Assembly: GCA_023229605.1 (NCBI GenBank)
Contig: JALNYY010000003.1
Location: 47,984-111,983 of the forward strand
From: Methylobacter sp.
GTDB taxonomy: Bacteria; Pseudomonadota; Gammaproteobacteria; Methylococcales; Methylomonadaceae
Direction: 5' to 3'
DNA length: 64,000 nucleotides
Each line of letters begins with the position of its first letter. The first letter of the stretch is position 1. The position numbers and the translations under genes are program-made. A model generated the notes under the pieces. That model saw nothing but the letters and a program-made list of their open reading frames with translations, made no database searches and was not told where the DNA came from. Shown here piece after piece: positions 8,652 to 19,200 of the stretch.

Positions 8652-10553
8652 CTAAAAAGGTTCAGTAACAATCTCTGTTGTTACATCATTAACTTCAGCC
8701 GGTCTGCCCATGCACAGCCTTTGGAATACGCGCGCGGCAGCGATACCGTTAATAACGAAAGCAATGGTGATAGGCAATGCAAACCATGGTGCGTGACTGC
8801 TGGCCTGGGAAAGCAGTAAATCTTCGCCGAGGAAAGCCGGTGAAATCGGAAAGCCGACCAAGCCTAAGAAACTCAAAAACAGCAGCAATGAAAGTTTCGG
8901 TTGCGTTTCCGCCATTGCCCTATAGACGAATGGCGAATCGGCAAAGTTGTCGTTTTTGAGCAGTTTTGCCAAGACCGCCAGTCCTAAAATCCAGGCCGGG
9001 ATAATGCCGCTGGTGAATATTGCCACATCGAACCATGCGGCGGGATTTAAGAACCAAATCGCCGTTCCCGCCAAAATCGAACTTAAGCCGATTGCATTCC
9101 AGACGCTAAAAGGGCTGTGCTTTTGACTGAAAGCGCTCAATGATGCAAGCACCATAAACACGGATACCGGGATAGCCAGATATTTGCTATTGACGCCGAC
9201 CGCTACGATGGCGAGCCAAGCTAGGGCAAAAATGCCTAAGCCATTAAGGAGTTTAATCCAAGGGTTCATGGCATTGATGGTCGCGCCTATGCGTTTTAAC
9301 GGATTCCAAAGCACGGAGCGTACCAACAGTTCCAAATTGCCTTCTTGCAGCGAGAACACATAAAGCGTGTTTTGCAAGACCTCCGGCAACGTGTTGCGAA
9401 TCGAGACGGGCAGAAACTGGAATCTTGACCCGGTGTTGTTAATATAAAAATCAGTGTCGGCTGAACCTTCCACTCGTAACAAATGCGCCACGATGGATGG
9501 AGATACCAATAATTGATAGCATCTTAAAAACGCATTACCCAGAAAATGGACCAACACCAGTGTTTCAAGGCCCAGGGCCAGTTCCATAAACATGAATCCC
9601 ACCTGGGTGATCGATGCATAAGCGATTTGCCCTTTGATGTTCGACTGGGTTTTTTCGGAAAGGCTGGCCACGATGACGGTCAGCAAGCCGATGACGAATA
9701 CGATAAACCGGGTGAAATAATGGTAACTCCAAATCGGCGTGGTGCGCAGCAGCAAGAAGACGCCTAAATGCACCGATAATGCGCCGTAAAAAATAGCGCT
9801 GGATGGCGTCGGCCCTTCCATAGCCCTTGGCAGCCAAAAGCAGAATGGGAACTGCGCCGATTTGCCGGAGGCCGCAATCAGGATTAACAACGACAGTAAC
9901 AGCAAAGAACCATAGCCGGCCGGTGGCATCGACGGATTATCGAACAAATTGGCTAATTGGCTGAAATGCTGGCTCTCGTGAAACAACAGATGGCTCATCC
10001 AGCTGCCCAAAAGCAGGCCGATGTCGCAAAAACGGTAAATGGTGTAAGCCCTTAAGGCGTTACGCACCGGTTGTACGCGGTGCCGATAGAATGCGATCAG
10101 CAAAAACGAGGCGATGCCGACAATTTCCCATCCGGCAAAAAGCATGTCGATAGAACCGGACAAAATGACCATATTCAGCCCGAACAAGAAACCGAAGATG
10201 GTCAGGAAGAAGCGTTTGTAACCGGTTTCTCGGTGTAAATAAACGCGGCAGTATTTGACGATAATCGAAAAAATAGCCCATGTGCAAAACAGGTAAACAG
10301 CGCCCACCCGATCCAGATAAAACAATATAGGGAAACTATATTCGTCTGTTTCGTACAGCGTAAACCATGCGTATTCATGGTTTGGGAAACCGGCGACGGC
10401 CCATAATACAAACAATGCGGCAATACTCAGGCCCAACGCGTGGCTGCACCAGAAGCTGATGGTTGCGATTTTTTTCTCGTTCCTGTCGGACAGGAAAATC
10501 AATAAAAAGCCCAGTAAAGGTATGAACTGGCTGGTTAACAGTAATCCGTTCAT
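8652..10553 (-). CDS. dabB: Proton-conducting membrane subunit of the DAB inorganic carbon transporter (NuoL/MrpA-like)
   Basis: A 633-residue polytopic protein of the NADH-quinone oxidoreductase L / Mrp antiporter family, with the family core SGKSAQFPFCFWLPRAM followed by GPTPSSA and the upstream GWEIVGIASFLLIAF. It overlaps the upstream DUF2309 gene by four bases (ATGA), the arrangement of dabAB operons. In characterised DAB systems this subunit is thought to couple a cation or proton gradient to vectorial CO2 hydration by DabA. It is longer than the about 550 residues of the founding DabB. No other nuo or mrp genes are nearby, which supports the DabB role. Confidence 0.85.
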   Translation of the reverse strand: MNGLLLTSQFIPLLGFLLIFLSDRNEKKIATISFWCSHALGLSIAALFVLWAVAGFPNHEYAWFTLYETDEYSFPILFYLDRVGAVYLFCTWAIFSIIVKYCRVYLHRETGYKRFFLTIFGFLFGLNMVILSGSIDMLFAGWEIVGIASFLLIAFYRHRVQPVRNALRAYTIYRFCDIGLLLGSWMSHLLFHESQHFSQLANLFDNPSMPPAGYGSLLLLSLLILIAASGKSAQFPFCFWLPRAMEGPTPSSAIFYGALSVHLGVFLLLRTTPIWSYHYFTRFIVFVIGLLTVIVASLSEKTQSNIKGQIAYASITQVGFMFMELALGLETLVLVHFLGNAFLRCYQLLVSPSIVAHLLRVEGSADTDFYINNTGSRFQFLPVSIRNTLPEVLQNTLYVFSLQEGNLELLVRSVLWNPLKRIGATINAMNPWIKLLNGLGIFALAWLAIVAVGVNSKYLAIPVSVFMVLASLSAFSQKHSPFSVWNAIGLSSILAGTAIWFLNPAAWFDVAIFTSGIIPAWILGLAVLAKLLKNDNFADSPFVYRAMAETQPKLSLLLFLSFLGLVGFPISPAFLGEDLLLSQASSHAPWFALPITIAFVINGIAAARVFQRLCMGRPAEVNDVTTEIVTEPF

Positions 10554-13147
10554 GCGTGTCTCCTAATCAATTGATGAACCGGTATGGTTTGCGTTTGTCC
10601 CACAATGACTTTTTCCGAATGGGTTGCGTGAGGGACCTCGCCGCCGTCCGGTAATTCAACTGTTTCCCAGCCATTAACTGAATACAGGGAAAGTTCGCGG
10701 CTGGCAGGATGGCAAGATACGAATCTAATCCAGTCGTTATCGAGCCACTCTTTAAGCGGGCCCAGTTTGGCGATGGTTTTATCCAGGATTTCGCAGGTCT
10801 GGTCGACCACGATCAGCAGCCGCGCGGGTTCGTGTACTTCAATCATTTGCGACGGCAAACCGGTGCGCAGATCGCCTTCGACGCCGTTGGCGACGCCGAG
10901 CAAGCCGATCACGTTATGGGGCAGCTTGGTGCCCGCGCCGTAAACCGAATTGTCGATACGCGAGAACAGGTATTCCAGATTGATGCCGCCGCAGACCGGG
11001 ATAACGGCGGATAGGATTTTGACCATGATGTCGCCCTGCGCATCCGTTGCCGGATCGTATGAATGCAGGAACGCGCGGCGGTCCATGAACAAGCCGCGCG
11101 TCAATTCCCTGCGTCCGACGATAGCATAAAGGTTGTTGGAATGATTGTATTCCGGGCGCGGTTCGAAGATTGAAGTAGCGCGGTCCATGACATGCTGGTG
11201 CGCTTCTTCGTTGGAATGCGATTGCGGGCTCAGTTCGAACCAGCGGCAACGCTCCCGTGCATTGCGTTGCAACGCCTTTTTCATTGCATGTTGGAAATTA
11301 TGCAAGCCGGGAACGGGATGTTGTTCCAGTAAATGCGGGTCGAAATAAGTGATTTCATCGCGGCTGGTATTGTGCAGCGCTGCGACAAAGCGGGTGCCGT
11401 CGGGGATTTCGATGCCGCGTTCGCTGAGGATAGCGCGCACCGATTCATGATTAGCCATCCAGGCAAAGGCGCGGGCATTCGGCGCACCCGGTTTGCCTGA
11501 GCAGGCGCCGCAATCGTAAGCGGCAAAATGCGGATTATTGACGCTGCTGGAACCGTGGGCAACGATAACCACTACCGGTGCAAAGTTATTGGTCAAACCG
11601 ATATTAGCCAGCAACCCGCCGATGCGGTCCGCCATTTCGGTAAAGGAAAATCCCAGCAAGTAACCGTCTTCGGTTGGTTCGTCGGATTCCCGCAGCAGAT
11701 GCAGATGGGAGTGCGAGTCAACTTCGCTCAAGGTTCTTATTGAGGGCAGTTTCGAACCCGGACGGAATACGTTCCAGGCCATCCGCACCGCGTAACTTAA
11801 ACCTACGGTTTGGGTATAGAGCCAGCCCCGGAACATGGAATGGGCGGTAAAATGCATATTAGCCAAGTTGCCGTTCTTGGCCTTGTTGTCAGCGTCCGGT
11901 TTGCTGCCGGATTCTTTGATCAAATGCTTGGGAACGATGATGTTGGGGCATTGGGCGACCGGATAAGCATCGTCCAGGCCTTGATAGAGAAAATCGATGC
12001 CGAAAAATCCGGCTGCGCCGAAGGTTTCTATGGACAGATTGATTTCTTCCAGATAACGCCTCAATGAGCATTCGCGGTCGTCGATACAGAACAGCGCCTG
12101 AACTTCAGGCTGGGGGTGCGGAGTTGCCGATGCAGCATTCGGTTTCAACGCCAAAAGTAACTCGCTATGCAGCGACCATTCCATGGCTTCATGCCAGACT
12201 TTCAAGTGTAACGGGATTTGCGGTTTTACCGTTCCGTTTTTGAGCAACGGGGTGCCGTCTTTATGGGGCATGGCCGCGATGCCGGGAAAGTTCGGGCCTT
12301 TTTTCTTGTGCAGAAAGGCCAGCTCAAGAGCCAGTTCCAGTGCAATCATTTCCTTGAGCGAAATTTCGCGGCGGGCGAGCAACGATTTCGGGTTTTGTTC
12401 GATGATACGCACCATGCCTGCCCAGCCGGGATGGGCCAGCAGCAATTCCAGCAGATATTGTTCGTATAGCCGCTCATCGCCGACTATTTTTTTCAGGCAG
12501 GCTTTAATCACATGATCCGGGGTTTCGGATAACAATTCATGCACGTCCGGCTCATTTAAAGGATAGAGCGGCAATAAACTGTTCTGCGCCAAGCGCAATA
12601 CGCAATCCCAGAAATGTTCGCCGTTTTTGGGCAGGCTCCAGCGGCTAATGCCCTGGTCAAGGAAATTGCCCAGCAGCCGGAAAAGTATCGGATGCGCCAG
12701 GGAGTTCAGGTCGACTTCGAGCTGAGTCAGCCAGGAATTGCGAATGCCGTGATTGGCCAGCGAAACCGGGGGATAATGTCCGGTGTCGTCTTGCTCGAAC
12801 AAGGTTTCACGAAGCTTTACGTACTCCTGCTGTGCGCATCCTGAATGTTCGATAGCCCAATTAATCGCATCATTTGTAATCCGGCCTTGCCGGTATCTGT
12901 TTTGGTAATCTTCCAAAGGCAAATAACTGCGCGCACCGAAAATTTTTGCTGCGACAGCCACACCGTCATGAAAAGGATAGTGTTGGACGGCATGCAAGGT
13001 ATTATGGTGGATAAAATCTTTGATCGGCCCTTGGCTTGGTAGCCAATGCGCGATATGTTCTATCGACTCGTCCAGGTCAAACTCGAAATCTTCCGCCGTG
13101 TCAGTGGAACTTTCTAAAATGGGTTGGGTATGTTCACGATAAGCCAT
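10550..13147 (-). CDS. dabA: DUF2309 family zinc subunit of the DAB inorganic carbon transporter
   Basis: A protein of 865 residues from the chosen start ATG at 13147 (beginning MAYREHTQ); longer readings back to 13297 add an unlikely leader. It belongs to the DUF2309/UPF0753 family. The beta-carbonic-anhydrase-like zinc ligands are visible as Cys and Asp in ALFCIDDRECS, and His and Cys in VVIVAHGSSS and YDCGACSG. DabA with DabB takes up dissolved CO2 or bicarbonate in autotrophs and in heterotrophs that need CO2 for anaplerosis. A peripheral cytoplasmic location is expected. A GAGG motif lies about 14 bases before the start. Confidence 0.87.
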   Translation of the reverse strand: MAYREHTQPILESSTDTAEDFEFDLDESIEHIAHWLPSQGPIKDFIHHNTLHAVQHYPFHDGVAVAAKIFGARSYLPLEDYQNRYRQGRITNDAINWAIEHSGCAQQEYVKLRETLFEQDDTGHYPPVSLANHGIRNSWLTQLEVDLNSLAHPILFRLLGNFLDQGISRWSLPKNGEHFWDCVLRLAQNSLLPLYPLNEPDVHELLSETPDHVIKACLKKIVGDERLYEQYLLELLLAHPGWAGMVRIIEQNPKSLLARREISLKEMIALELALELAFLHKKKGPNFPGIAAMPHKDGTPLLKNGTVKPQIPLHLKVWHEAMEWSLHSELLLALKPNAASATPHPQPEVQALFCIDDRECSLRRYLEEINLSIETFGAAGFFGIDFLYQGLDDAYPVAQCPNIIVPKHLIKESGSKPDADNKAKNGNLANMHFTAHSMFRGWLYTQTVGLSYAVRMAWNVFRPGSKLPSIRTLSEVDSHSHLHLLRESDEPTEDGYLLGFSFTEMADRIGGLLANIGLTNNFAPVVVIVAHGSSSVNNPHFAAYDCGACSGKPGAPNARAFAWMANHESVRAILSERGIEIPDGTRFVAALHNTSRDEITYFDPHLLEQHPVPGLHNFQHAMKKALQRNARERCRWFELSPQSHSNEEAHQHVMDRATSIFEPRPEYNHSNNLYAIVGRRELTRGLFMDRRAFLHSYDPATDAQGDIMVKILSAVIPVCGGINLEYLFSRIDNSVYGAGTKLPHNVIGLLGVANGVEGDLRTGLPSQMIEVHEPARLLIVVDQTCEILDKTIAKLGPLKEWLDNDWIRFVSCHPASRELSLYSVNGWETVELPDGGEVPHATHSEKVIVGQTQTIPVHQLIRRHA

Positions 13148-13783
13148 GTTGTTATCTTTTAACCTCGGCGTTGTTATTTGAAAGGTACGGTAACGTACAA
13201 CGAATCCATATCTAATAAGGTATGGATTACAGGTGATATTTCTATAAAGCATGGAATGTGCCAGAATATAATTGTCCTGGGGGCAATGCTTACGCATTAA
13301 ATTGATGTGAGGGAAAAAGATATGAAAAATCAGGCGTATTCGATTATTATCGGCAGCTGTATTGTTGCAGCTAAGTAGGCTTGGATCAGGTAAAAATATA
13401 GAAATTCGATTAAGGCATTGTTTAAATAAACCAAAGCTTCCGGTTGAAAACCCCCAATTCCGCTTTATTTTCTCGAAGAGAGTAAGGAGTTATATTGTTT
13501 ATTTGTAGGACGGTTTTTTGGGTTACCCCTGCTTAATTACTGGTTGTTTTGCACCGGAAAACTGATTATGTCCGGTTTCTTTCGTCCTTTTAGAATGAGT
13601 TTTTTGTTGTAAGAATAATATTACCATTTGAATTGTAATTGTTTTTTATTTATGGTCTATGGGTTGCTTTATATAGAGACATGCTCCCCTAAATATGTCG
13701 TTGGTAATGGCTGGCTTTTTAAGGGCAGGACAATCCGCTATACAAAACTTATAGATGCACCATCAAAATCAGGAGTTGAATCA
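13148..13783. other. Gene-free stretch between dabA and the TPR gene
   Basis: Divergent intergenic region of 636 bases, AT-rich. The only coding-like item is an 18-codon ORF at 13322-13378 with a GAGGG ribosome-binding site and a hydrophobic sequence (MKNQAYSIIIGSCIVAAK); it may be a leader peptide or the relic of a signal sequence. Promoters for both flanking genes must lie here, but I cannot place them with confidence. Confidence 0.4.
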
Positions 13784-14632
13784 ATGTTAAAATCCCCTTC
13801 TATTACCCTCCCGTTGCTGCTTTTAGCAGTATGCTTTGCGGCGCCTGTTTTTGCCGAAGAAGATGCCTCGATGCATCAAGTCTATATGGCGGCTGAAGCA
13901 GGGAAATTTAATGAAGCGCAGGCTATGATGGATAAAGTGCTGCTCGACCACCCCAATAGCGCCAAGGCGCATTTTGTAGAAGCCGAATTGCTGGCGAAAC
14001 AGGGCCTGTTCAGCAACGCCGGTGTTGAGCTGGGTGTCGCTGAACGCTTACAGCCCGGCTTGCCCTTTGCCAAGCCGGAAGCGGTGCAGAACCTTAAGCG
14101 TCGTATTTCTTCTGCATCAAATGGAGCGATGCAGCCGAATACGGCCAACCAGGGCATACCGTCTACCGTTAAAGAATGGATGCCATCGATTCTTTTGATT
14201 TTCGGTGTCGGTTTGATCGTAGTATTAATCGGATTCATGAGCCGGCGAAATTCCAGGATGATTTCTAACAATGGCTACGCAGGCGCGGCCCCTATCCCGA
14301 ACTCAAATATGTCATCGGTAGCCGGGAATGGAGTCGGCTCGGTAACTGGGCAGCCGGTTGCAGGCGGAATGGGTTCAGGCATTATGGGGAATCTGGCGAC
14401 CGGGGCGGCGTTGGGCGCCGGGGTTGTAGCCGGTGAGGCGCTGATGCACCGCTTTATCGATGGAGATAAGAACAGCGTCATCCCCGAACCGTCATTTCGT
14501 GACAGTTCACCCTGGAACACATCCGGCGGCATCAGCGAGAATGACGACATGGGCGGCACCGACTTTGGCGTCGCGGACGCGTCTTCGTGGGATGACGATG
14601 GGGCTAGCGATGGCGGCGACGACTGGACGTAG
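13784..14632 (+). CDS. TPR-containing membrane-anchored protein with Gly-rich and acidic tail
   Basis: The start ATG at 13784 is chosen because AGGAG lies eight bases before it and a good signal peptide (MLKSPSITLPLLLLAVCFA, cleaved near VFAEE) begins there; an in-frame extension to 13628 lacks both. After the signal come two TPR-like helices pairs (AAEAGKFNEAQAMMDKVLLD and the following pair), then a transmembrane helix (PSILLIFGVGLIVVLIGFM), a Gly/Ala-rich segment with another weakly hydrophobic stretch, and a C-terminal Asp/Gly/Ser-rich tail. The architecture suggests a periplasmic protein-interaction domain anchored in the inner membrane. Function unknown. A terminator follows at 14736-14765. 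Confidence 0.65.
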   Translation: MLKSPSITLPLLLLAVCFAAPVFAEEDASMHQVYMAAEAGKFNEAQAMMDKVLLDHPNSAKAHFVEAELLAKQGLFSNAGVELGVAERLQPGLPFAKPEAVQNLKRRISSASNGAMQPNTANQGIPSTVKEWMPSILLIFGVGLIVVLIGFMSRRNSRMISNNGYAGAAPIPNSNMSSVAGNGVGSVTGQPVAGGMGSGIMGNLATGAALGAGVVAGEALMHRFIDGDKNSVIPEPSFRDSSPWNTSGGISENDDMGGTDFGVADASSWDDDGASDGGDDWT

Positions 14633-14680
14633 TCTTTGCTAAAGTTGCTAGCTGTTTTTCGATTAAAGATTATTATGTTT

Positions 14681-14714
14681 TTGGCTGGATAGGAAAATTT
14701 GGCTTTCCAGCCAA
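14681..14714. repeat. Inverted repeat after the TPR gene
   Basis: A 9-bp perfect stem TTGGCTGGA/TCCAGCCAA with a 16-base loop lies between the TPR gene and its likely terminator. It lacks a T run and may stabilise the mRNA end. Confidence 0.4.
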
Positions 14715-14735
14715 TTTCATGTAAAAAAATAACTC

Positions 14736-14765
14736 ACCGGCAATTCTGCAATATGCCGGTTTTTA
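14736..14765 (+). terminator. Rho-independent terminator
   Basis: Perfect 7-bp stem ACCGGCA/TGCCGGT with an 11-base loop followed by TTTTATT, about 100 bases after the TPR gene stop and 20 bases before the Sel1 gene. Confidence 0.6.
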
Positions 14766-14785
14766 TTCTTCAACCAGGCTAAATA

Positions 14786-15121
14786 ATGACGTCACTCTGC
14801 AAACAAATAAACTTCATTTCCATTGCCATAATTGTAACAACTGCAATGTCGCTTTTAGCTTGCACTGAAAAGCCGGAAGAGAATCATCAGACAGAAAAAG
14901 CCATACCCACTGTGGTGACGGGAGACGACAAGATCAGTCAATTGCAAAGAGAAGCGCAAGAGGGGGATTCCGATGCCCAATACAACCTCGCTTATATGTA
15001 TGAAAATGGGTTGGGCGTACCGAAGGACGAAGCCAAGGCTCTTGATTTATATCAGAAAGCAGCGGGGCAGGGGCATTCTGCGGCGCAAAATAATCTTGAC
15101 GCTATGAATCAAGCCAAGTAA
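14786..15121 (+). CDS. Small Sel1-repeat lipoprotein
   Basis: A 111-residue protein with a lipoprotein signal (hydrophobic segment then LLACTEK, the Cys being the lipidation site). The mature part has one complete Sel1-like repeat (DAQYNLAYMYENGLGVPKD) and the start of a second (ALDLYQKAAGQGHSAAQNNL). Sel1 repeats are alpha-solenoid protein-interaction modules. It is shorter than most Sel1 proteins, but the end is natural (basic, soluble tail and stop). It is followed after 30 bases by the TerB-like gene and may be co-transcribed with it. Confidence 0.7.
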   Translation: MTSLCKQINFISIAIIVTTAMSLLACTEKPEENHQTEKAIPTVVTGDDKISQLQREAQEGDSDAQYNLAYMYENGLGVPKDEAKALDLYQKAAGQGHSAAQNNLDAMNQAK

Positions 15122-15151
15122 ACACTTTGATGAAAATGGAATCCGTTAAAC

Positions 15152-15598
15152 ATGCTTAATCAGATCCAGCTTTTTTTTAAGCAACATCTTATGCTTTCCG
15201 CGCCTGAAGACACTTCGGAAGAAAAGCTGCAACTTGCGACCGCCGTCTTGTTCCTGGAAATGATGTATATGGACGATAAAGTTGAGCCACAAGAACAAAA
15301 AATTATTTCATCCCTGCTTCAGCAGAACTTTTCTTTAACGGCTGAACAAACGGCTTCTTTGATAGCGTTAGCCGAACAACAAAGAAAACAGGCGACTGAT
15401 TATTTTCAATTTACTTCCTTAATCAATAAGGCATACAGCCAAGAGCAAAAAGTTCGATTAATTGAATCGCTATGGAGAATTGCATTTATTGATGGCGTAT
15501 TGGATATGAACGAAGAATATCTGGTGCGGAAAATTGCAGATCTTTTACATGTGCCTCACACCTCTTTTATTATGGCAAAGAACCGGGTAGAGCCGTAG
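15152..15598 (+). CDS. TerB-like (tellurite resistance / COG4103) family protein
   Basis: A 148-residue helical cytoplasmic protein. The TerB-like domain spans most of it: ATAVLFLEMMYMDDKVEPQE near residues 30-49 and the symmetric LWRIAFIDGVLDMNEEYLVRK near residues 110-130, both with acidic residues in the loop as in metal-binding TerB proteins. No other ter genes are near, so resistance to tellurite should not be assumed. It lies 30 bases after the Sel1 lipoprotein gene. Confidence 0.7.
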   Translation: MLNQIQLFFKQHLMLSAPEDTSEEKLQLATAVLFLEMMYMDDKVEPQEQKIISSLLQQNFSLTAEQTASLIALAEQQRKQATDYFQFTSLINKAYSQEQKVRLIESLWRIAFIDGVLDMNEEYLVRKIADLLHVPHTSFIMAKNRVEP

Positions 15599-15661
15599 GT
15601 AAACATATCCTATGATTACCCGGGATGCAGTCTTCTGCTCCGCCATTCATGATTAATTAAG

Positions 15662-16036
15662 ATGATAAACAAGGAACTTCCTAATAAGGAACTTCATTTA
15701 TGCAGAAAATGCTTAATGAAGAACCATAATTCCAATGATCTTTCTCACCACATTTTACCGAATTCCGCGACGATGGTGGGTGTCTGCATCATGGTTATCA
15801 GTATCGTTAAAAGCATGGATTCGGGGCTGACGAATTACCTGATCGATAAAGCTTTAGCTATTGATAGCTTATTGTTCATGATCAGTGCTCTGCTTTCATT
15901 TTCATCGATCCGGATTTCACCGATTCGGTTAGAGCAGCGTTCTACGCACCTGGAGCGTTGGGCGGAAATAATTTTTTTGTTGGGGTTGGTCTCAATGACG
16001 CTGATTGCGATGATTTTCTCTTTTGAAATTATTTAA
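15662..16036 (+). CDS. Small membrane protein of unknown function
   Basis: A 124-residue protein with three hydrophobic segments (ATMVGVCIMVISIVKSM, SLLFMISALLSFSSI and WAEIIFLLGLVSMTLIAMI) after a basic, His/Asn-rich N-terminus. The start is uncertain: the ATG at 15662 has no clear ribosome-binding site, and an internal ATG at 15716 would give a 106-residue protein. I do not recognise the family. The closely repeated AAGGAACTTC sequence at its 5' end could hide the true ribosome-binding site. Confidence 0.5.
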   Translation: MINKELPNKELHLCRKCLMKNHNSNDLSHHILPNSATMVGVCIMVISIVKSMDSGLTNYLIDKALAIDSLLFMISALLSFSSIRISPIRLEQRSTHLERWAEIIFLLGLVSMTLIAMIFSFEII

Positions 16037-16293
16037 TTTTACAGGTTCGTTTTTTGTGTGCTACAAGGTAGATAGACTTCCTTTATTATGGGAGCGATAC
16101 TTTTGCATACTGCGTCACATCTTTTATGGGCATTATATGTCTTGTTTAGCTCCTGGCTTTGGCCGACGGGAAACCATGCCGTCTAACTTGTTTCGGAGGT
16201 GTTGCGCTTCAATTGCATAAATTCGCGAAATTAAGCGGATCATGGAGGTGTGTTTATGGGGTTTTTCAGAAAACTACATAAAATGAACAGGGG

Positions 16294-19200
16294 ATGAGCA
16301 TGAGGCCGATAAAAACACATTTAACTGCCGTGCTGTTGTCGTGCATTCTGTTGCCTACCGGATTAATAGGCGTAACGGCATACCGGTTCCTGTACGACAA
16401 CATCAGGGAAAACCGCATCGGAGATGTGGGGCAGATAGCCGAAGCCCGCTATGATGCAATGCGGATGCGGTTGTATGAGGACAACGAGCGGGGCAAAAGT
16501 CTGCTCGATACTTTAATCGCTGTTTGTCGGGGCAGCGGCGAAGGCTTCAATAGTTGCGCCCGGAACAAAGTAGAGCTGTTTGTCGCCATCAATCATACTG
16601 TCGGCCTTACCCTGCATTCGGGTATCGAGAACGATCTTATCGTGGGCGCCGACGCCACGTCACTCGACACATTAAACAAACCGTTCCTGCCCGGACAGAT
16701 TGCGGCAATATCGGCCTCCAAGGTAAACGGCGCCTCGCTGATCTCCCTGGTCGCGACTGATTTGGCATCGGGCTTTAGTCTGGTGACGACCTACCCGGGA
16801 CAAAAATTGCAGGATATTTTCGTCGGATCTCCGGTATTGGGACAATCCGGGGAAACCTTCCTGACCGATGATCAGGGATTATTTATCACCAAGCCCCGCT
16901 ATCCTTCGCGACAAGGGGTTAGCAAACCCATTTCAGCCGCACCGATGGAGCGCTGTTTGCGCAGTGAAAGCAACGAAACTCTCGACGTTGATTATCGCAA
17001 TGTTCCGATCATCCATGGGTTTCGGTTCGTGCCGGAGATCGGTGGGGGATGTATCATGGCGCATATCGATCAGGCGGAAGCCTTTGCTTCACTGAGACGA
17101 TTGGTTATCGGTCTGGGTATCGCAGCCTGTCTTTTTGCTTATTCCGCCTGGTTAATCGCAACGATGATCGGGAGGAGTATGGCCAAACCCATTATCGGAT
17201 TAACCGACATGGCACGGGCTTTATCCAGGGGGGACTTCACGCACAGGGTTTCTTCGACAGGCTACTACGAAATCACCGAGTTGTCGCAATTGTTCAATAG
17301 CATCGCCGAACAATTGAATAACACGCTAAGCAGATTAACAGCGTCCGAGCGTGAGCTGGAGAAGAAAGTTGCTGAACGCACCGTTGAACTTCATGAGAAA
17401 CATAAAAAATACCACTCGGTCATTCAAACCATCGGAGAGGGTTTCTGGCAAGTGAACAGGGAGGGACGTCTGTTGGAAGTCAACCCGACATACGCCCGTC
17501 TTTCCGGATATTCCGAGGTGGAATTGGTCGGTATGCGAATTACTGATCTGGAAGCGAATGAAACGCCGGAGGAAACGGCAGAACGCATCGGTAAGATAGC
17601 GCAGTTAGGATCGGAGACGTTCGAAACCCGGCATCGCCGCAAAGACGGGAGTGAGTGGGATGTTGAAGTCAATGTCTCTTTCATCAATGAAGAGAGCGGA
17701 TATTTTGTCGCTTTCTTCAGGGACATCACCGAGCGCAAACGGGCCGAACAGGAGCTGCATATTGCCGCTGCCGCTTTCGAGACCCAGGAGGGCATCGTTA
17801 TCACGGATGCCGACGAAATTATCGTGCGCGTCAACCAGGCATTTACCCGGATTACCGGTTATACACCCGAAGAAGCCATCGGCAATAAACCTTCTATCCT
17901 TAAATCAGGATGCCATGAGCCGGACTTCTACGGCGCGATGCATTACATATTGCAACGCGATGGACAGTGGGAAGGAGAAATATGGGATCGGCATAAGGAT
18001 GGCCATATCTACCCAAAATGGCTCGCGATTACGGCCATCAAGGATCGATTGGGACGGGTTAGCCATTATGTGGGTAATTTCAAGGACATCACCGACCGCA
18101 AGGTGTCCGAGGAAAAGATAAAAAATCTGGCCTTTTACGACACATTGACAGGGTTGGCGAACCGGCGGCTGCTGACTGAACGCCTGGAGCACGCCATCGC
18201 CGTTTATGCGCGCACCGGGTGTCATGGTGCATTGCTGTTTCTCGATCTGGATAATTTCAAGCTGTTAAATGATACCCAGGGGCATGGGGTGGGCGATGAG
18301 CTGTTGATCGAAGTCGCATACAGGTTAAAAGCCTGTGTACGGGAAGTAGATGCAGTGGCGCGATTGGGCGGCGATGAGTTTATCGTGCTGCTGGAAGATC
18401 TCGATACTGTTTATGATAGCGCCTCCTGTCAGGTGAGAATGGTTGCGGAAAAGATTGTTACAGCATTGGCGGAACCTTATATTCTGAGTAGCGTAGTTCA
18501 TAACTGCTCCAGTAGTATCGGCGTAGTGCTGATCAGCGATCCGTCCACGACCGCCGATACCGTGCTGGCGCAGGCCGATACAGCTATGTATGCGGCCAAA
18601 AAGGGCGGCAAGAATGCGTACCGGTTTTTTGATCCGGTTATGCAGCAAGAACTGGAGCAGCGGGTGAAGTTTGAGTTCGCCTTGCGACAGGCCGTCAACA
18701 ATGACCAATTAAAGCTTTTCTACCAGCCTCAGGTTGATGCCAATCAGCATATGATTGGCGTGGAGGCGCTGGTTCGCTGGAACCATCCCGAGTTTGGCTT
18801 GATTTCTCCCCTACACTTTATTCCGTTGGCCGAAGAGACGGATACCATCCTGATCATCGGACGCTGGGTGTTGAGAACCGCCTGCGCCCAACTCAAGGTG
18901 TGGAGAGACCAGTCCTTGACCCGGAAACTAAGTATTGCGGTGAATGTTAGCGTCAAGCAATTCTATCAACCCGGTTTCGTCGATGAAGTGCGCGAGATCA
19001 TAGCTCAATACGCTATCGAACCTATGCAACTTAAATTGGAGCTGACCGAAGGCATGGTGTTGAAAGAAATGAATACCGCTATCGAAAAAATGCTGGAGCT
19101 CAAGTCTATCGGTGTTCTGCTTGCCATGGATGATTTCGGTACCGGTTACTCATCGCTCAGTTACCTGAAGAACCTGCCTCTCGACCAGATAAAAATCGAT

